Shown: positions 24,065-36,583 of the stretch, piece after piece
Layout: every line of letters begins with the position of its first letter
How positions within the stretch are numbered: position 1 is the first letter of the stretch
Assembly: GCA_023935145.1 (NCBI GenBank)
Contig: CM043699.1
Coordinates: 141,962,036 to 142,026,035 of the forward strand
Direction: 5' to 3'
DNA length: 64,000 bases
DNA from: Bretschneidera sinensis
Taxonomy: Eukaryota > Streptophyta > Magnoliopsida > Brassicales > Akaniaceae
Made by a program: the position numbers and the translations under genes
The notes under the pieces: generated by a model
The model's database searches: none
Told to the model about the DNA's origin: nothing
The model's input: the letters and a program-made list of their open reading frames with translations, nothing else

Positions 24065-26199
24065 TCACCAATAATCTCCACATGAGCAGAGCCCATCCTT
24101 GAAATGATGGAATCGCTTTATATCTCTCAATATGATCTCCCTTTGGCTCAACTTACTAGCATATTTAATCATAGAATGACAATCCCCGCAGACTCTAAGG
24201 TTTTTCACTATCCTTATGGTCATTCCTGATGCAGTATTAATGAGCCCAAAAGCAAGGGCCAACTTCTCACTGTGACTTCCCAATGCATCTTCTTTCTCTT
24301 CTTCTTCATCAATATTGTGAAGTACCCACCCAGTTTCAGGCGTGTATCCTTTTTCCCTTGCACTAGACATGATTTCTTCTAACTTCAAGTATATCTCTTT
24401 TGCATGCTTGTGAGAATGATCGCCAGCTACAAAGCTATGCACTTGGCCATCCATCTCAATATAACTCCACCCAGGATCTTTCTCTACACCTCTATCCCGC
24501 ATCATCATTCTTACTTTCTCTACATCTTCCCATCTCCCTGCTGCAGCATAAATGTTTGACAGGAAAACATAACTCCCAGGATGCTTAGGTTCAAGCTGCA
24601 AGAGCCTCTGTGAGGTTAATTCTGCCATTTTGATATTTTTGTGAGCCCTGCACGCACAAAAGAGTGCTCCCCATATCACAAAATCGGGACTTACTGGCAT
24701 CTTTTGGATGAATTTCAGAGCTTCATCTAGTTGGCCTGCCCTGCCTAATAGATCAACAATCAATGCATAATGTTTCATGGTGGGCTCAATGTTGTAGTCA
24801 AGCCTCATGCTATCGAAAAAATTAAGTCCCAGCTTTACTTGCCCCGAATGCAAGCATGCAGTTAGGAGGGCAAGAAAGGTAACTCCATCTGGTTTTATTC
24901 CTGCAAATATAGCAAGGTTCAGTCTCCAGGGAAAGAAAGAATAAAAAAACCTGAAAAGCCTAATTGAATTATGTGGTAACAAACAAACAAGGCCGGACCT
25001 GAGTACATCATCTGTCTGAAGCATTGGATAGCTTGCTCAAAGCGTCCATGGATTGCCCAACCCCATACCATAACACTCCAAGTAAGAAGATCCTTATCTT
25101 TTGTCTCACCAAACACCATACTTGCAGACTCGATATTCCCACATTTTGCGTACATGTCCACCAAAGCTGTCCCAATTGCCCCATTCAGTCCAAAACCATT
25201 GCTCAAAAGATGATTGTGAATTCGTGCTCCAGCTTCAAGGGCACCAATTTTTGCACAAGCTGAAAGAGCAGAAACAACAGTGAGATCATTCGGTCTCACA
25301 CCCTCCTCCAACATCCTAGAAAACATTGACAGTGCCCTTTCATGGTCTCCATTTTGCGAAAATCCATTAACCATTGTTGTCCAAGAAACCACATTCTTCT
25401 CCGGCATCTGATCAAAAAGCTCCCTCGCTCTATCCAAATTCCTATTTCTCATAAACCCATTTATTAAACTGTTCCAAGAGCCATTATTCCTCTCAGGCAT
25501 TGCCTCAAAAAGCTCAGTAGCCTTCCTTAAATCGCCCACTTTACAACACCCATTAATCAAAACATTCCACAGCAATATACTCCCACTCTTATTCCACTCA
25601 AGACTTTCATCGAACACCTGCAAAGCATAACACAACTCCTCAATTTTCACGTACATATCAACCAAAGAAACACGAACGAACGAATCAAACTCAACCCCAC
25701 ACTTCATAATCCCACAATGAAGGCCCTTACCGAGCCCACCAAAGCCCAAACCGGCAGTCGATTTGAGCACAAAAGGATACGTTAACCTATCGGGTTTTAC
25801 ATTCAACCACAACATAAGAACGAAATGGGAAATTGAGCTCTCGAAACGGGAATTCTCTGTTAGCCCGCGAATCAAGGCATTGAAAACGAAGAGATTCTTT
25901 TCATTGAAATGACGAAAGATCGAGAGTGCGTAATCTACGGATTTGAGCAGAGAAGATGAAGAAATCAACTGGGTAGCGACCCGGCTGCTGTAGAAGAGGT
26001 AGTGGCGGAGGATCTGGGCGTGGATTTGGCGGAGTTGTGTAGTGGTTTTCGAGGAGTGAATGAGAGATATGAAGTGGGTTTCAAAAGGATTCTGTTGAGA
26101 GGATCCGTTGAACAAGGAAGTGGTTTTTTTGAAGGAGGAAATGGTGCTGGTTTGGGCAGGAAAGGTTTTTGGTTTAAAAGGAGCATGACGAGCTTTCAT
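24065..26199 (-). CDS. DYW-class pentatricopeptide repeat protein, 678 aa, two exons
   Basis: Exon 1 is 26199-24999 and exon 2 is 24900-24065, separated by a 98 bp intron with donor CAG|GT and acceptor TTTGCAG. Joining them restores the PPR sequence FRQMMYSG|IKPDGVTF and a single frame. The N-terminus is basic and Ser/Thr-rich, as in organelle-targeted proteins. PLS-type repeats follow (for example NVVSWTTMVNGFSQNGDHER and GTALVDMYAKCGNIESASMV), then E motifs and a DYW deaminase-like domain with HSEK, CGDCH and a terminal CSCGDYW. Such proteins bind organellar RNA and take part in C-to-U editing; the HxE and CxxC zinc ligands are intact. From memory it is the counterpart of At1g04840. The RNA target is unknown. 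Confidence 0.93.
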
Positions 26200-27487
26200 C
26201 GTAAGTTATACGAAGAAATAAATAGTACAGCCTACTTGACCATCGCTACTAACCCTCTGCACCCCAACCAAGGAGGGCGCCCGCCAAAAGAAAGGGCTTC
26301 ACTATAACGGCTATTTGACTGTTATTACTTATTTGCTAGCGGCAAAATAAGATATACAGTACTTATAATTTCCCAAGCTTTTAAAATTGGTAAATTAGTA
26401 AGAAAATATTTTTTTTCTCAAAAAGAAAAAATAGATTACGTAAGGATAGTAGCACTAGCAAGCACTCCAGAACAATCATCCTCACTCGCTGGTTGCTCCG
26501 CTTCTTTCGATGGAATTTAAAAGAAAGGAAATGATGCATGAAAGAAATAAATGGGAGAAAATTAGGGGATATATGTATTTTTGTTCTTTATTAATGTAAG
26601 AAATACTATTATAAAGTTAGGTGTACAAAAAATTATAAAGGAGATACACTTTCTTTTCAAATCCTTCCAATTAAAAAAGATAAAGATTTGAATAGAAAAA
26701 AAAAGTACATGTATCCCCTTCATTTCCTTTCCTTTCCTTAATAAAAAACTTCACAAACAAAAAGCAAATGGTAGATGCACCCCCTTTTCTTCTTCTTCTT
26801 TTTCTCCAGTCTCCTCAATGCCAATACATTGTTCCTACAATCGCTCTGCAGCCACAACGGTGGTCGTTTCACCTACTGGCATATTAGCAGCTACCACATG
26901 TATTGCACAAGATCAACATGTTAAAAGGCAGGTGATTTTCTAGAAAGATTATTGCTTAGACTTTGGTTATTTGTTTCCCATTAGAAAGGAAAGTGATGTA
27001 AAATTGTAAAAGGTAATGAAATTACGACATACCATTATAGCTCTCACAGTATCAAAACCTTTAAAGCATTTCTTCACATTCTCTTCAACATTTTAAAAAA
27101 TCCATCTTATTCGTTTTCATGGGTACTTCGCTCAAATTATGCGTGTGCATGGTTCTTTACCAAACAAATTTTGGAAGTTCATTCTCCTGCAAATGTAATC
27201 TTATGCTTTCTCAAACAGAAAAAAGCTTGCTTTGGAAATGGAAATAAATCTCTTGCTTAAGGACATATTTTGCCGCCTACCCTCATTCTCCCAAACAAAA
27301 ACAAAAGGGGAAACAGCCCACACTACATAGTACAAGGTAGTATTCTGATAACAAAACGAAGCTGAACAGTTTTTGTCCATATTTAAATTCACACGTTATA
27401 TCAACATTGTCAAATGCATAATCCGAACATAAAAAAAACTTTTGACTGCTCAAAATATGTACTTTACAACTCATGAGTAAGCTTAAC
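26200..27487. other. Intergenic region, PPR promoter and 3' flank of the UBA/PUB gene
   Basis: The PPR gene begins at the left edge and the UBA/PUB gene, on the same strand, ends at the right. No supported coding region. There are poly-purine and poly-pyrimidine stretches. The likely 3' UTR of the UBA/PUB transcript occupies the right few hundred bases. Confidence 0.55.
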
Positions 27488-30400
27488 TTAAAGAACTCCA
27501 AAAAAGGGATTATTTATTGCAGAGTTCAGCTCCGATCCAGCTGAATTCAGCACCTCCTTATCAACCTTGTCCCTAGGTAGAAACGCGAACTCACCCCCTT
27601 GAATTTTCTCAAACCCACACAGCTCTAGAAACTCAATGCCTCCTTTCAGTGAACCAACTCTATCCTGTTAATGCAAAGAAAAAATAAACGGATAACAAAA
27701 ATATTAGCCTAAAATTCAAAGAACATATCAGTATATCAGCTGACATTGTAAGTTTGGGCAGATTTTGATCACTATATCTACGACATCGTAAGTTTGAAAT
27801 GTGCTGAAGTAGGCTTTAAACATGATCTTTGGTGTGGGGACATCCCTCTGAAGAAGCAATTCCAACATTTTCTCCTTTGCTAGAGAGGAGGCTTTAATTA
27901 GCACTTGAGTTTCTTTGACTTTTAGGGAGTTAGTGTGGGAGATTTCCTTTACCAGGAATGCTCATGATTAGAAATTACGAAGTCTTGAAAATTTTTTCAA
28001 GAAGATTTATCCAGCTAGACTGGTTTCGAATGAGGAAGATAAGCGCTTAGGAAGCTCAAGTAGGGGTAAAAATTTGATCTGGTCTTTTATAAGACTCTTG
28101 ATTTGCTCAATCAGGGGGAAGGGGTGGTAGTTTTCCCTGGAAAACTATATAGAAAACATGTGCACCTTCTAAAGTTGCTCTCTTTACTTGGGATGCGGCA
28201 TGGGGAATAATTTGGATCATTAACAACTTACAAAAGAGGAGCAAAGTTTTGTCAATGGTTGTTACCTTTGCAAATGCGGAGTCTGTTGATCATCTCTTAT
28301 CACGGTGTTCTTGGACTTGACCAAACTATGGGATATGAATTGTGGACTCTTATGTAGGGCCTGGTTTTATTAAAAAAGAGATTCTTAAAAAGGAATCCCT
28401 GGTTCAAAGGAGTTGAGGAACGCTATAGTTTTGATTCCACTCTATTTTTTGGCTAGTGTGGAATTAAGTGAATAGGAGAGCTTTTTTATGGGAGGAAGCG
28501 TTTATATTGTTAAGAGATAGGTGGCTCGACCCTTAACTTTTTGTAAAAGAAAATGAGTTGAGACTTTTAAGTTGTATATGGGTTGGTAGCCCCTTGGTGC
28601 CATTTAAGTGAAATTTTACTAGTAAAAAAATGCACAGAAGCAGATTTTGATAATGATTTAGAGGATTAGGAAACTATGAGCATCCAGGTGAGTAAGATGG
28701 CGAAATCAATCAAAATTAGGTCATAGTAGGCAAACAAGAAAAACTTGTTAAAACCAGCACTGATTGTCAACTCATGCATGCAAAGGTAATGGTTCAGATG
28801 AAAGTTGTGCCTACGGTGAAACTGGCATCTTCATGGTAGTCGAGACTTAAGGACAGCAAAGATGGAGGCTGTTACGGTTAAGAAGAGCAATAGGGGCGGT
28901 TAAACCTATGTAGGAGTTCATAGAGGTAGTAGCAACTGATGGCAATTTGTGTGCAGAAGAATACAGTGGAAGTCTGTGCCTATGTAGAGTCCTCTAAGTG
29001 AAATTTTACTTATAAAAAAATGTGCAGAAGCAGAGTTTGACGATAATTTAGAGGATCTGGAAATTATGAGCATCCAAATTAGGCCACAGAAGCCAAACAA
29101 GGAAAATTTGTAAAAACCGGCACTAATTGTCAACTCATTACATGGCAAAGGTAATGGTTCTGGTGGAAGATATGCTTGTGGTGAAACCGGCAGCTTCAAG
29201 GCAGTCGAGAGTAGCAAAAATGGAAGTGGTTAGGGTTAAGATGGTCGTACCGGCAGTTGTGGCAGTAAGGACAGTAAATGTAGGGTAGGGGGTGATTGAA
29301 GCAGTAGCAACTGATGGTAATTTGTGTGCAGAAGAATATAGCATAAATCTGTGCCTATGTTAATAAATTTCTCACCAAAACACAATGTGTATGACAAATC
29401 ATGAATCTACATAAAATTGGTCACTGAAAAAGCTAAGAAAAACATATTATAGGCTTAGACTGATCTTGTTACCTGAAATGTTTGATTACTGAGTCTAATT
29501 TTTCTAAATTTCTCCTCGTCAGGACTCCTGGCAACATTCCCTATATAAGTCAGAAGAGTCTGGAATGCTCTCTTCACTTTGGCATCATCGTCCTAGTCCC
29601 ACAGAAACCAAACAAACGTGAGGTTATTGTATATAATGTTATCCACTTTAAGGTACAATTAAACTTTACTAAAAACAACAGTATGAAATCCTGGGATACA
29701 AGGGATAAAAACCGATTCTTCAAAAGTGAATGTTGAAACAGATGCATACCTAAAGGCTAAATCAACATACGCTTTCAAGTAAACAATTTTACGAATTGTT
29801 ATATAATGGTTCTTGGCTAGCTTTTTGGACAACACAATATTTGTGCCTATTAATAAAAACCAATTTCTTGCATTGTTTAAACCAAGAGTACGTTGATTTA
29901 CTAGAAAGAGTATGTTGCTTTGGCCGTAGGCAATATAAATTAAGAAGTACGACTAGTCAACGTTATCCTAATATAAATTAACTAGATTTATCATGAGAAT
30001 ACACGCCCCCCATACTAGAAAGCATCACCTTTTAGGCAAGAGGGAGGAATCCATAGTTCCACATTTAAGGAATTAGCTATTATGCAAAATTGTCAATTTT
30101 GATCCCAAAAAACACCAACCAAACATTAGAATTGGAATACAGCCAGAATTGACCCGGAATGGTATTGACAATTCCACTCAACCAAACACCCTGTAAGAGA
30201 ATACGTTAATTCCTTAGGTTTTTGTTAGTTTCAACAGTCAAGTGATAATCGAGATCATGGAGTAACGACCGTAGTTACCTTATGATTTTGCTTAAGAGAC
30301 CGCAAGCACTCTCGCATTTGCTCTGTCTTTGTGGCAGGCCAAACAGGCAATGAGCTCTGCAATTTAGAAACAAAAAGTAATATTCAAAATATTTTTGAAC

Positions 30401-33400
30401 AAATTTTGACCGATATACATCAGATATGTAATTAACATTATTTAGACAACTTATTACTTTTTTCTCCTCCACAACAGGTGCAGAAGGCTTTGCAGCTGCA
30501 GGATCTTCTGGCGGTAACCCAAGCTTCCGCCTTCTCTCTGCCTGTTAAGATGGATATTAACTCAACTACAGCAAGGAACCAATTACCAACTATCAAAGTA
30601 AAATAAAATAAAAATTGACTGAACACATTTAACTCAAAACAGCAATGTGCATTTCAAACGTACTATTTTCTGTCACCTGACAAATGGGATTGATTAATGT
30701 TTTGTTACCCTTATTTTACCATAATAAATCAATTGCACTCTCCCCCGCACCCCCTTCCTCCCCCCCCCCCCTCTCTCTTTGTTCTAGACTTATAAAACAG
30801 TTCCAGAAATATCATTGGAAGAATGAAACATTTGTCAAAAACATCAGACTAAATGACATATTTTTAGTATTGAGAAGAAAGGAATAAAACAGCATGAAAT
30901 AATTGAACCTTGTCTTCTTCCAATTTCTGACGAATTTTTTCCCTAGCTCTTTGCTCTTCCTCTTTCTCAGCTTTCCGCAAGGCCAGCAAACTGAAAGGCG
31001 ATGTAAGCCAATATAATGTCAGATCGAATTTTTTTTGGAAAAAAAAAATAAGTAAAAATGAAACTGACACAAATAGAAAAAGACAAACCGTTTTCTCTCA
31101 TTTTCTTCCTCAATTCGCTTTGCTTCTAAGAGTTCCTTGCCTATTCGAATTCTCTCCTAAACCAATACAAAAAAATATGTTACAAGAGCATGAGAAATAT
31201 ATTTATAGAGGCTAGAATTACATATACAGGATAATAATTCTCAGTGTGCACACATAGGCGCAACCCCTCCCCAACATACACGCATATGTGCGCACACCCA
31301 AAGTAAAAAACCCTGGTCTACTGTTAGAAATACTATAAGAAATGTGCAAGCTTAATTTAAGAAACATAATACATTTGTCTTATTGTTAAAGAACACTAAT
31401 TGAGAAAGGCTAAGTGAAATATTTTGTGTCGACATGAGTTGATCTCATCAAGATAATTTTTTACTCTATCTAAACTCATTGCCAATGCAGACTTAAACAA
31501 CAATCAGTGCACCAATTAAAAGTAAGGAAGAAAACAAATGCTAAAAAAAGGGCCCCTAAAGTCCCTGATGTAGATAAAACCCAATTAAGAATTTATGTTT
31601 TTCCAAAGGTTTCCAAACTGCCAACGTCATACATGATTCCAAATGTACATTCAAGGTTAAGTCATCACTACCTATGTAGAAAACATTTTTTTAATAAGTA
31701 ACTGCCTGTGGAGAAAACTGAATAGCATGCTTATTAAGAGTGACTGAACAATCAAAGTTGTCACTATGTACATGTATACTTGCAGACATACGTGCACTCA
31801 TCAAACGAATATAACATAAGAGGAAAGTATTAAGGAAATTAGGAAGCACCTTTTCTCTTTCTCTCTCCATTCTCTTTTCTTCCTCTTCTTTCTTCTTGCG
31901 AGCTCGCTCCCTTTTAAGTTAATTACAAGAACAATAAAAATAAGATAGAACGGAATAATATTTGTACAATAAAAAGTACCTTCGAAAATATCTTAGGTGA
32001 GTTATAATCCTCCGAGAAAAAATTATCTCAAAGATGCTTTCAAACAGTCAAACATAGAAGTCTAACTAAAAATTTGGACAACATACTTATAAAAAAAAAA
32101 GGACCACACGATAAGATGGTTTTGAAATATAAAGGCGCATTCAATTATGTATGTTTCAGTAGGCATATATAAGTAACAAACAAGCATCCACAAACACTTA
32201 GGGATGGAATATAAAATCTTTAGTGCATGCCAGAATAAAAATTTGGAGTAAAGTGATCCAGTGGCACTGGGCACTGGCACGCTCTGATAATCATTTATAG
32301 AAGAACATACTTTAGTTCTTGTGCTTTGAGCTTCACTTCTTCTGGTGTCAGAGAAGGTTTAGGTGCCTCAACTTTAGGGTTGATAGGTACCTGAGCAAAC
32401 AATTAAATTGCAGTAAAGAAATTACTCAATTTGGAAGCAATAAGGAAAAAGAAATAACTCAGTTTGGAAGCAATAAGGAAACTTCAGAGTCAGTGACAAT
32501 ATCAAGGGACAATCCTCCTAAACAAACCATGAAGTCAGTCCATGATGAAAGACAGTACACGTTATGCCAAAAAGACGCTCCTGTGAAACACCAGGCAAAT
32601 GATGATGCATAATATAATTGAGCACCATCAAACCATATATTAAGTGTTTAGACAATGCATCCTACAAAACCACAGGAAATTAATTCCTACTATGGAAGTG
32701 AAGATTCATGGTGCTGTGTAATCATCTTCACTTCTCAATTATTAAACTCATTATCCTCAAAAACCTATTGGAGAACTAGAACCTATGTATCACCAATGTC
32801 ACTATCAGATTGCATTTCCGCCTATGCCTGTATTCTGTGCCAAATATCAAGTTAACCGCATTTTTCATCTTTGTAACTATCTTTTTTTATAGAAGCATCT
32901 TTGTAATATCCAATCGATAATATTAAAATCTTACAGACAATAGTGAGGAAATTAGCTTGATACTTTGGCATGCAAAACTAGCATGGGTAGTCAACACCAG
33001 GAAGATGGACTCTTTTTTTTATAAGAAAAGTACCAGGAAGATGAACTCGGCAAAATGTGAATGCTGCAATAATTTATTGAGGGGTATAACAGCAGCAAAT
33101 ATTGCACCTTTTCTGCAATGATAAACAGGTATAAGCTGTATATACTCTTGCACATACAACCTTAAAAAAACATACACAGACACAGATACCTATATTTATA
33201 TGTGGCCAGAGAGAGAGTTGAATAATACAGTGAAGGAAAGCGAAAGGGGAGATGCATGTTATACAAAAAGAAAACAATGAATAAAGATTTTATACCAGGG
33301 GCATCTGATCTATGTCGGGATCATTCTCATGTTCAACCACCCAATTTACAGCTGCCTCAATGCTGGCATTACCTGAAGGAGGAGAAACCCAGCAACAAAA

Positions 33401-36400
33401 AACAATAAAGACCTAAAGAATTGCAAATAATCAAGATGGACATAATTTTAATGCAACATACAATATTTTTTTAAAGTCTTGATTAATGCAAAATACAATA
33501 TTAGAAGGCACACGTAACAGCCTGACATTCAAAGAAGCCATCTAACACTAAAAGTATAAAACTCTGGAACTACCATGTTGTTAGGGTGCATGCTAGATCC
33601 AGTTAATTTCCTTGAAGCAGCAGGTCAATTTAATATAAATGTACCACTAAAGAAATTTTGATAACATGTGCGTGTGATGAAGGATCATAGTAGAAATAAA
33701 CATTAATTATTTCATCTGAAGAAAAAGAGGCTCAAGAAAAAATCTCTAAGTCCACAAGGCAAACTTGCATTTCATGACCCATTACTACAAACACTGATCT
33801 TAGAACGGCTCTATCACACCGCTCAAGATCACCCAAAAATTTATACCGTCAAAACAAAGCCACTATACAACAGAGAAAAAAATGACTAACACCTACTATC
33901 ATAATTTCTGCAAAGGAATGATGTAGAATCAAGCATTCCTTATCACCACATCGCAGTGTGTGAACTGTGGACTGAAAGCCAACTTCTAACAAATTAAAAA
34001 AAATTAGCCTAATAATTTCCTACAACTCTCAAGCGGCACTTATACGCAATTAAAAAGTTAAAAAAGCTAATAATATAAAGGTAAAAAACCAATATTATAC
34101 TGATAAAGTTAATATTCTATAATAAAGCACCAAGGACGTAGAACCCATTTACAAGAGGACTATCTAGCATCTACACGACAGTAATATAATTGCAAATTCA
34201 ACCTCAATCAATACTAAAATAAAAAGAAGTATAATGGAAATGTCACATGATAGCATTATTAAGTGCTCTCACCAGAGTAATGGAGTGCCCGGGTCGCTCG
34301 TGTTGTTGGGAAACCCATTGCTTCCAGTTCCTCAAGCAATTTTTTATCAACTTTTGGAACTACCATTTCTAGAGAAGAAGAACTAATAAATCATGTGAAC
34401 AAAAGTAATCAAATAAAGAGTATGAACAATCACTCTCATGCTTCAACAACCATATTGATGTGTTACATGTAGGGGTGGCAAAATCCAACCCAATACCAAA
34501 ATAACATCATTTACTCAACACAACCCATTACAATCTTTGTTAAGATCAAGATTCAAAAATTGAGTCCATCTATGAGTAGATAGGGTTAGGGTTTGAGAGG
34601 TCAGACCCAATAGGTCATGATATTCTTTACTTGATAAACAATTGTGTAATTATGTGTGACAATTAATGAAAATATCATGTACCTAAAGGCCAAATGCCTC
34701 ATAATTAGAAGAATAATAGGCTTGTATTACTACAGATCATCAAGAAACATCTTGAAAAAATTTATCCTAGTCACAAAAATTACTGGAAAAGCATTAAAAA
34801 CCCATTGAATCAAGCCAAGGTAGTGTAGCATGAAGAATAATAGGCTTGTAATACTATATATCATCCAGAAACATCTTGAAAAAATTTATCCTAGACCCAG
34901 AAATTCCTGGAAAAGCATTAAAACCCCATTGAATCAAGCCAAGAATGTGTAGCATGAAAGAGCGACCAAACAATTAGATCCATAAAAATTCTTTAAAGAA
35001 AGAAAAGCTGAGATCAAACAGTATTCCCTACATTCCAACTGAACTCGATTGCTGCACATACAATAAGCTAAACAGCATCCATACCTTCAGCAGGCTGACT
35101 ACTACTACTTGCATCAACTGCGTCTTCCGTCTCCATGGCCACCTTCGGAGCCTCCAAACTAATTGGTTTTGCTGCCTCCAAAGTCTTGTCCGCAAACTCA
35201 GTATGCCCGGTTCTTTTTGTATGCAAATCACTTTCCTTCAAGATCGAACAAAACCAAACTCCCAACAGTTACAAAATATTCAAATACAGTTGCTTTGTAC
35301 TTGGTAGCAACAAAAATTAAAAGAAAATAATTTTACAGATTGGTGATTTTTTTTGTTTGATTGAAATAATCATATTCTTTTCCAAGAACCTTTTGGCAAG
35401 CCAAATAAAAACTCGGCACAAAACTGAAACAAAATAATACTTGTAGATTTCCCATTAGGACCATAGAGTCCTGAGCCCCAGTTGGTCATATAAGGATCAG
35501 TAAATAGAACTTTCTCCTTCATCCAATTCCAAGTGTTTAGAAATCTAATTTCCTTTACTTTCCCATGTTATATCAGTAGCCTAGAGCTGCATTCAGGTGC
35601 ATGGAATCAGGTCCTTCATACTGATGCTCACAAACTCATTTCAATATTGAGATTTCAGTGCTATGTATAGCACAAAATGTTTGACTAGATCGATAGTCCA
35701 TATAGTTGCAGTCCAATTCTTAGCAGCCAAACACAGCTACACCAAAGACATTAAAAAGAAAGAAAAGTCAAAACTGAAGGCATTTGATTCTACAGAATTA
35801 ACCTTGTGACCTCCCCAAAATCAAAGCCTTAAACTGATACCAGAATCCTCCATTCAAATTCCCCACATTTCATTACTATGTAACTAATAAACTTTCAACT
35901 TCGACCCTAAAATCTTATAAATCCCAAATAGAACTGACAATTCCATACCCCACCCCCCCCAAAAAAAAAAAAAAATCCAAGTTCCGAAGAACTTCAACTC
36001 CACATCAAATGCAGACATTTTGCAGCACCAAGGGCCCCGTTAAATTGGAGCCTTAAAACTGATACCAGAGTCCTCCGCTTTAATACACAGCCATACAAAT
36101 TTGCAACTTCAACTTTCATTAAAAAGTCCCATAAACGCCAAATACATTAAAACTAATTCAATTGGCAGGAAAGGAAGTATTTTCACAATGCAAACATCCT
36201 CGAGACCTCAGTAGAATCAAGGCCCTAAAACATCGATAAGAACCCCAATTCAAGTAAACACTTTTTGCTACATCACCTCACAAACTTTCTCTTACATCCC
36301 ATAAACACAAGTTCATAAAAGTAATTTGATGGCCAAAAAAAAACTTTCAAGCTCCAGAGCCCTTGATTTCTACATCAAGCACAAACATATATAGAAGAGA

Positions 36401-36583
36401 ATATAAGATCTATACGGTTTTGGATCGGCAAGGTTTGCCGCATGCAGTGCATATGAGATTGAGGACTGCTTCAGTGGACTCAGAGAAGTTAGAGTGAGAG
36501 GTGAGCTCTGCGTGCTCCTGCGCTTCCTCTACGGACTTCAGGAGGGCCTCACAGTCCCCGCACTTCAATGACACCCCCGCCAT
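27488..36583 (-). CDS. Zinc-finger, UBA and PUB domain protein, 413 aa, twelve exons
   Basis: Minus-strand exons: 36583-36416, 35235-35085, 34368-34273, 33372-33296, 32390-32311, 31910-31850, 31156-31089, 30990-30909, 30541-30458, 30356-30279, 29592-29473 and 27664-27488 (stop 27490-27488). Reading frames join through every junction. Two N-terminal fingers have the same spacing C-x2-C-x12-H-x5-H (C8, C11, H24, H30 and C45, C48, H61, H67). A UBA domain follows, with MGF at about 124-126, expected to bind ubiquitin. Residues about 165-261 are a highly charged Glu/Lys/Arg coiled coil. A PUB-type domain spans about 300-405, a fold known to bind the tail of the AAA ATPase p97/CDC48. From memory it matches At1g04850. 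Its role is probably as a ubiquitin and CDC48 adaptor, but that is inferred from domains. Confidence 0.93.
27820..28625 (+). mobile_element. LINE 3'-end copy g in intron 11 of the UBA/PUB gene
   Basis: Plus-strand sequence reads as [14 protein letters not shown], then a broken zinc-binding region and an end GCCCCTTGGTGCCATTTAAGTG. It finishes in an A-run near 28623. Compared with other copies the order of motifs is the same but frames are disrupted. It is 5'-truncated and its left boundary is approximate. Confidence 0.75.
28606..29362. repeat. Tandem duplication of about 390 bp that includes a LINE tail
   Basis: Copy 1 (28606-28995) and copy 2 (28996 to about 29362) both begin AAGTGAAATTTTACT and share GAAGCAGA, ATTATGAGCATCCA, ATTGTCAACTCAT and AATTTGTGTGCAGAAGAATA in order, with indels and roughly 80% identity by eye. 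The first bases of each copy are the end of LINE copy g, so the duplication came after that insertion. Confidence 0.85.
31685..31704 (-). mobile_element. Tail-only LINE insertion (weaker case)
   Basis: ATTTTTTTAATAAGTAACTG lies between 31671-31684 and 31705-31718, two 14-mers that match at 12 positions. Confidence 0.45.
32877..32895 (-). mobile_element. Tail-only LINE insertion
   Basis: CTATCTTTTTTTATAGAAG is flanked by the 11 bp direct repeat CATCTTTGTAA (32866-32876 and 32896-32906). Confidence 0.5.
33013..33031 (-). mobile_element. Tail-only LINE insertion
   Basis: A T-run plus ATAAGAAAAGT is flanked by 17 bp repeats at 32996-33012 and 33032-33048 that match at 16 positions (ACCAGGAAGATGRACTC). 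Confidence 0.7.
34115..34240 (-). mobile_element. Short LINE 3'-end fragment (copy i)
   Basis: TATAATAAAGCACCAAGGACGTAG and the following ACCCATTTAC and CTACACGACAGTA segments match the order seen at the end of copies a and c. Lies in intron 3 of the UBA/PUB gene. The right edge is approximate. Confidence 0.55.
34711..34958. repeat. Two-copy tandem repeat, period 124 bp
   Basis: Copies 34711-34834 and 34835-34958 both begin GAATAATAGGCTTGTA and end in GTGTAGCATGAA, with about a dozen differences. Lies in intron 2 of the UBA/PUB gene. Confidence 0.92.

Noticed and set aside
26002..26307. Plus-strand frame overlapping the PPR N-terminus
   Set aside because: Antisense shadow of PPR exon 1; composition mirrors the sense codons.
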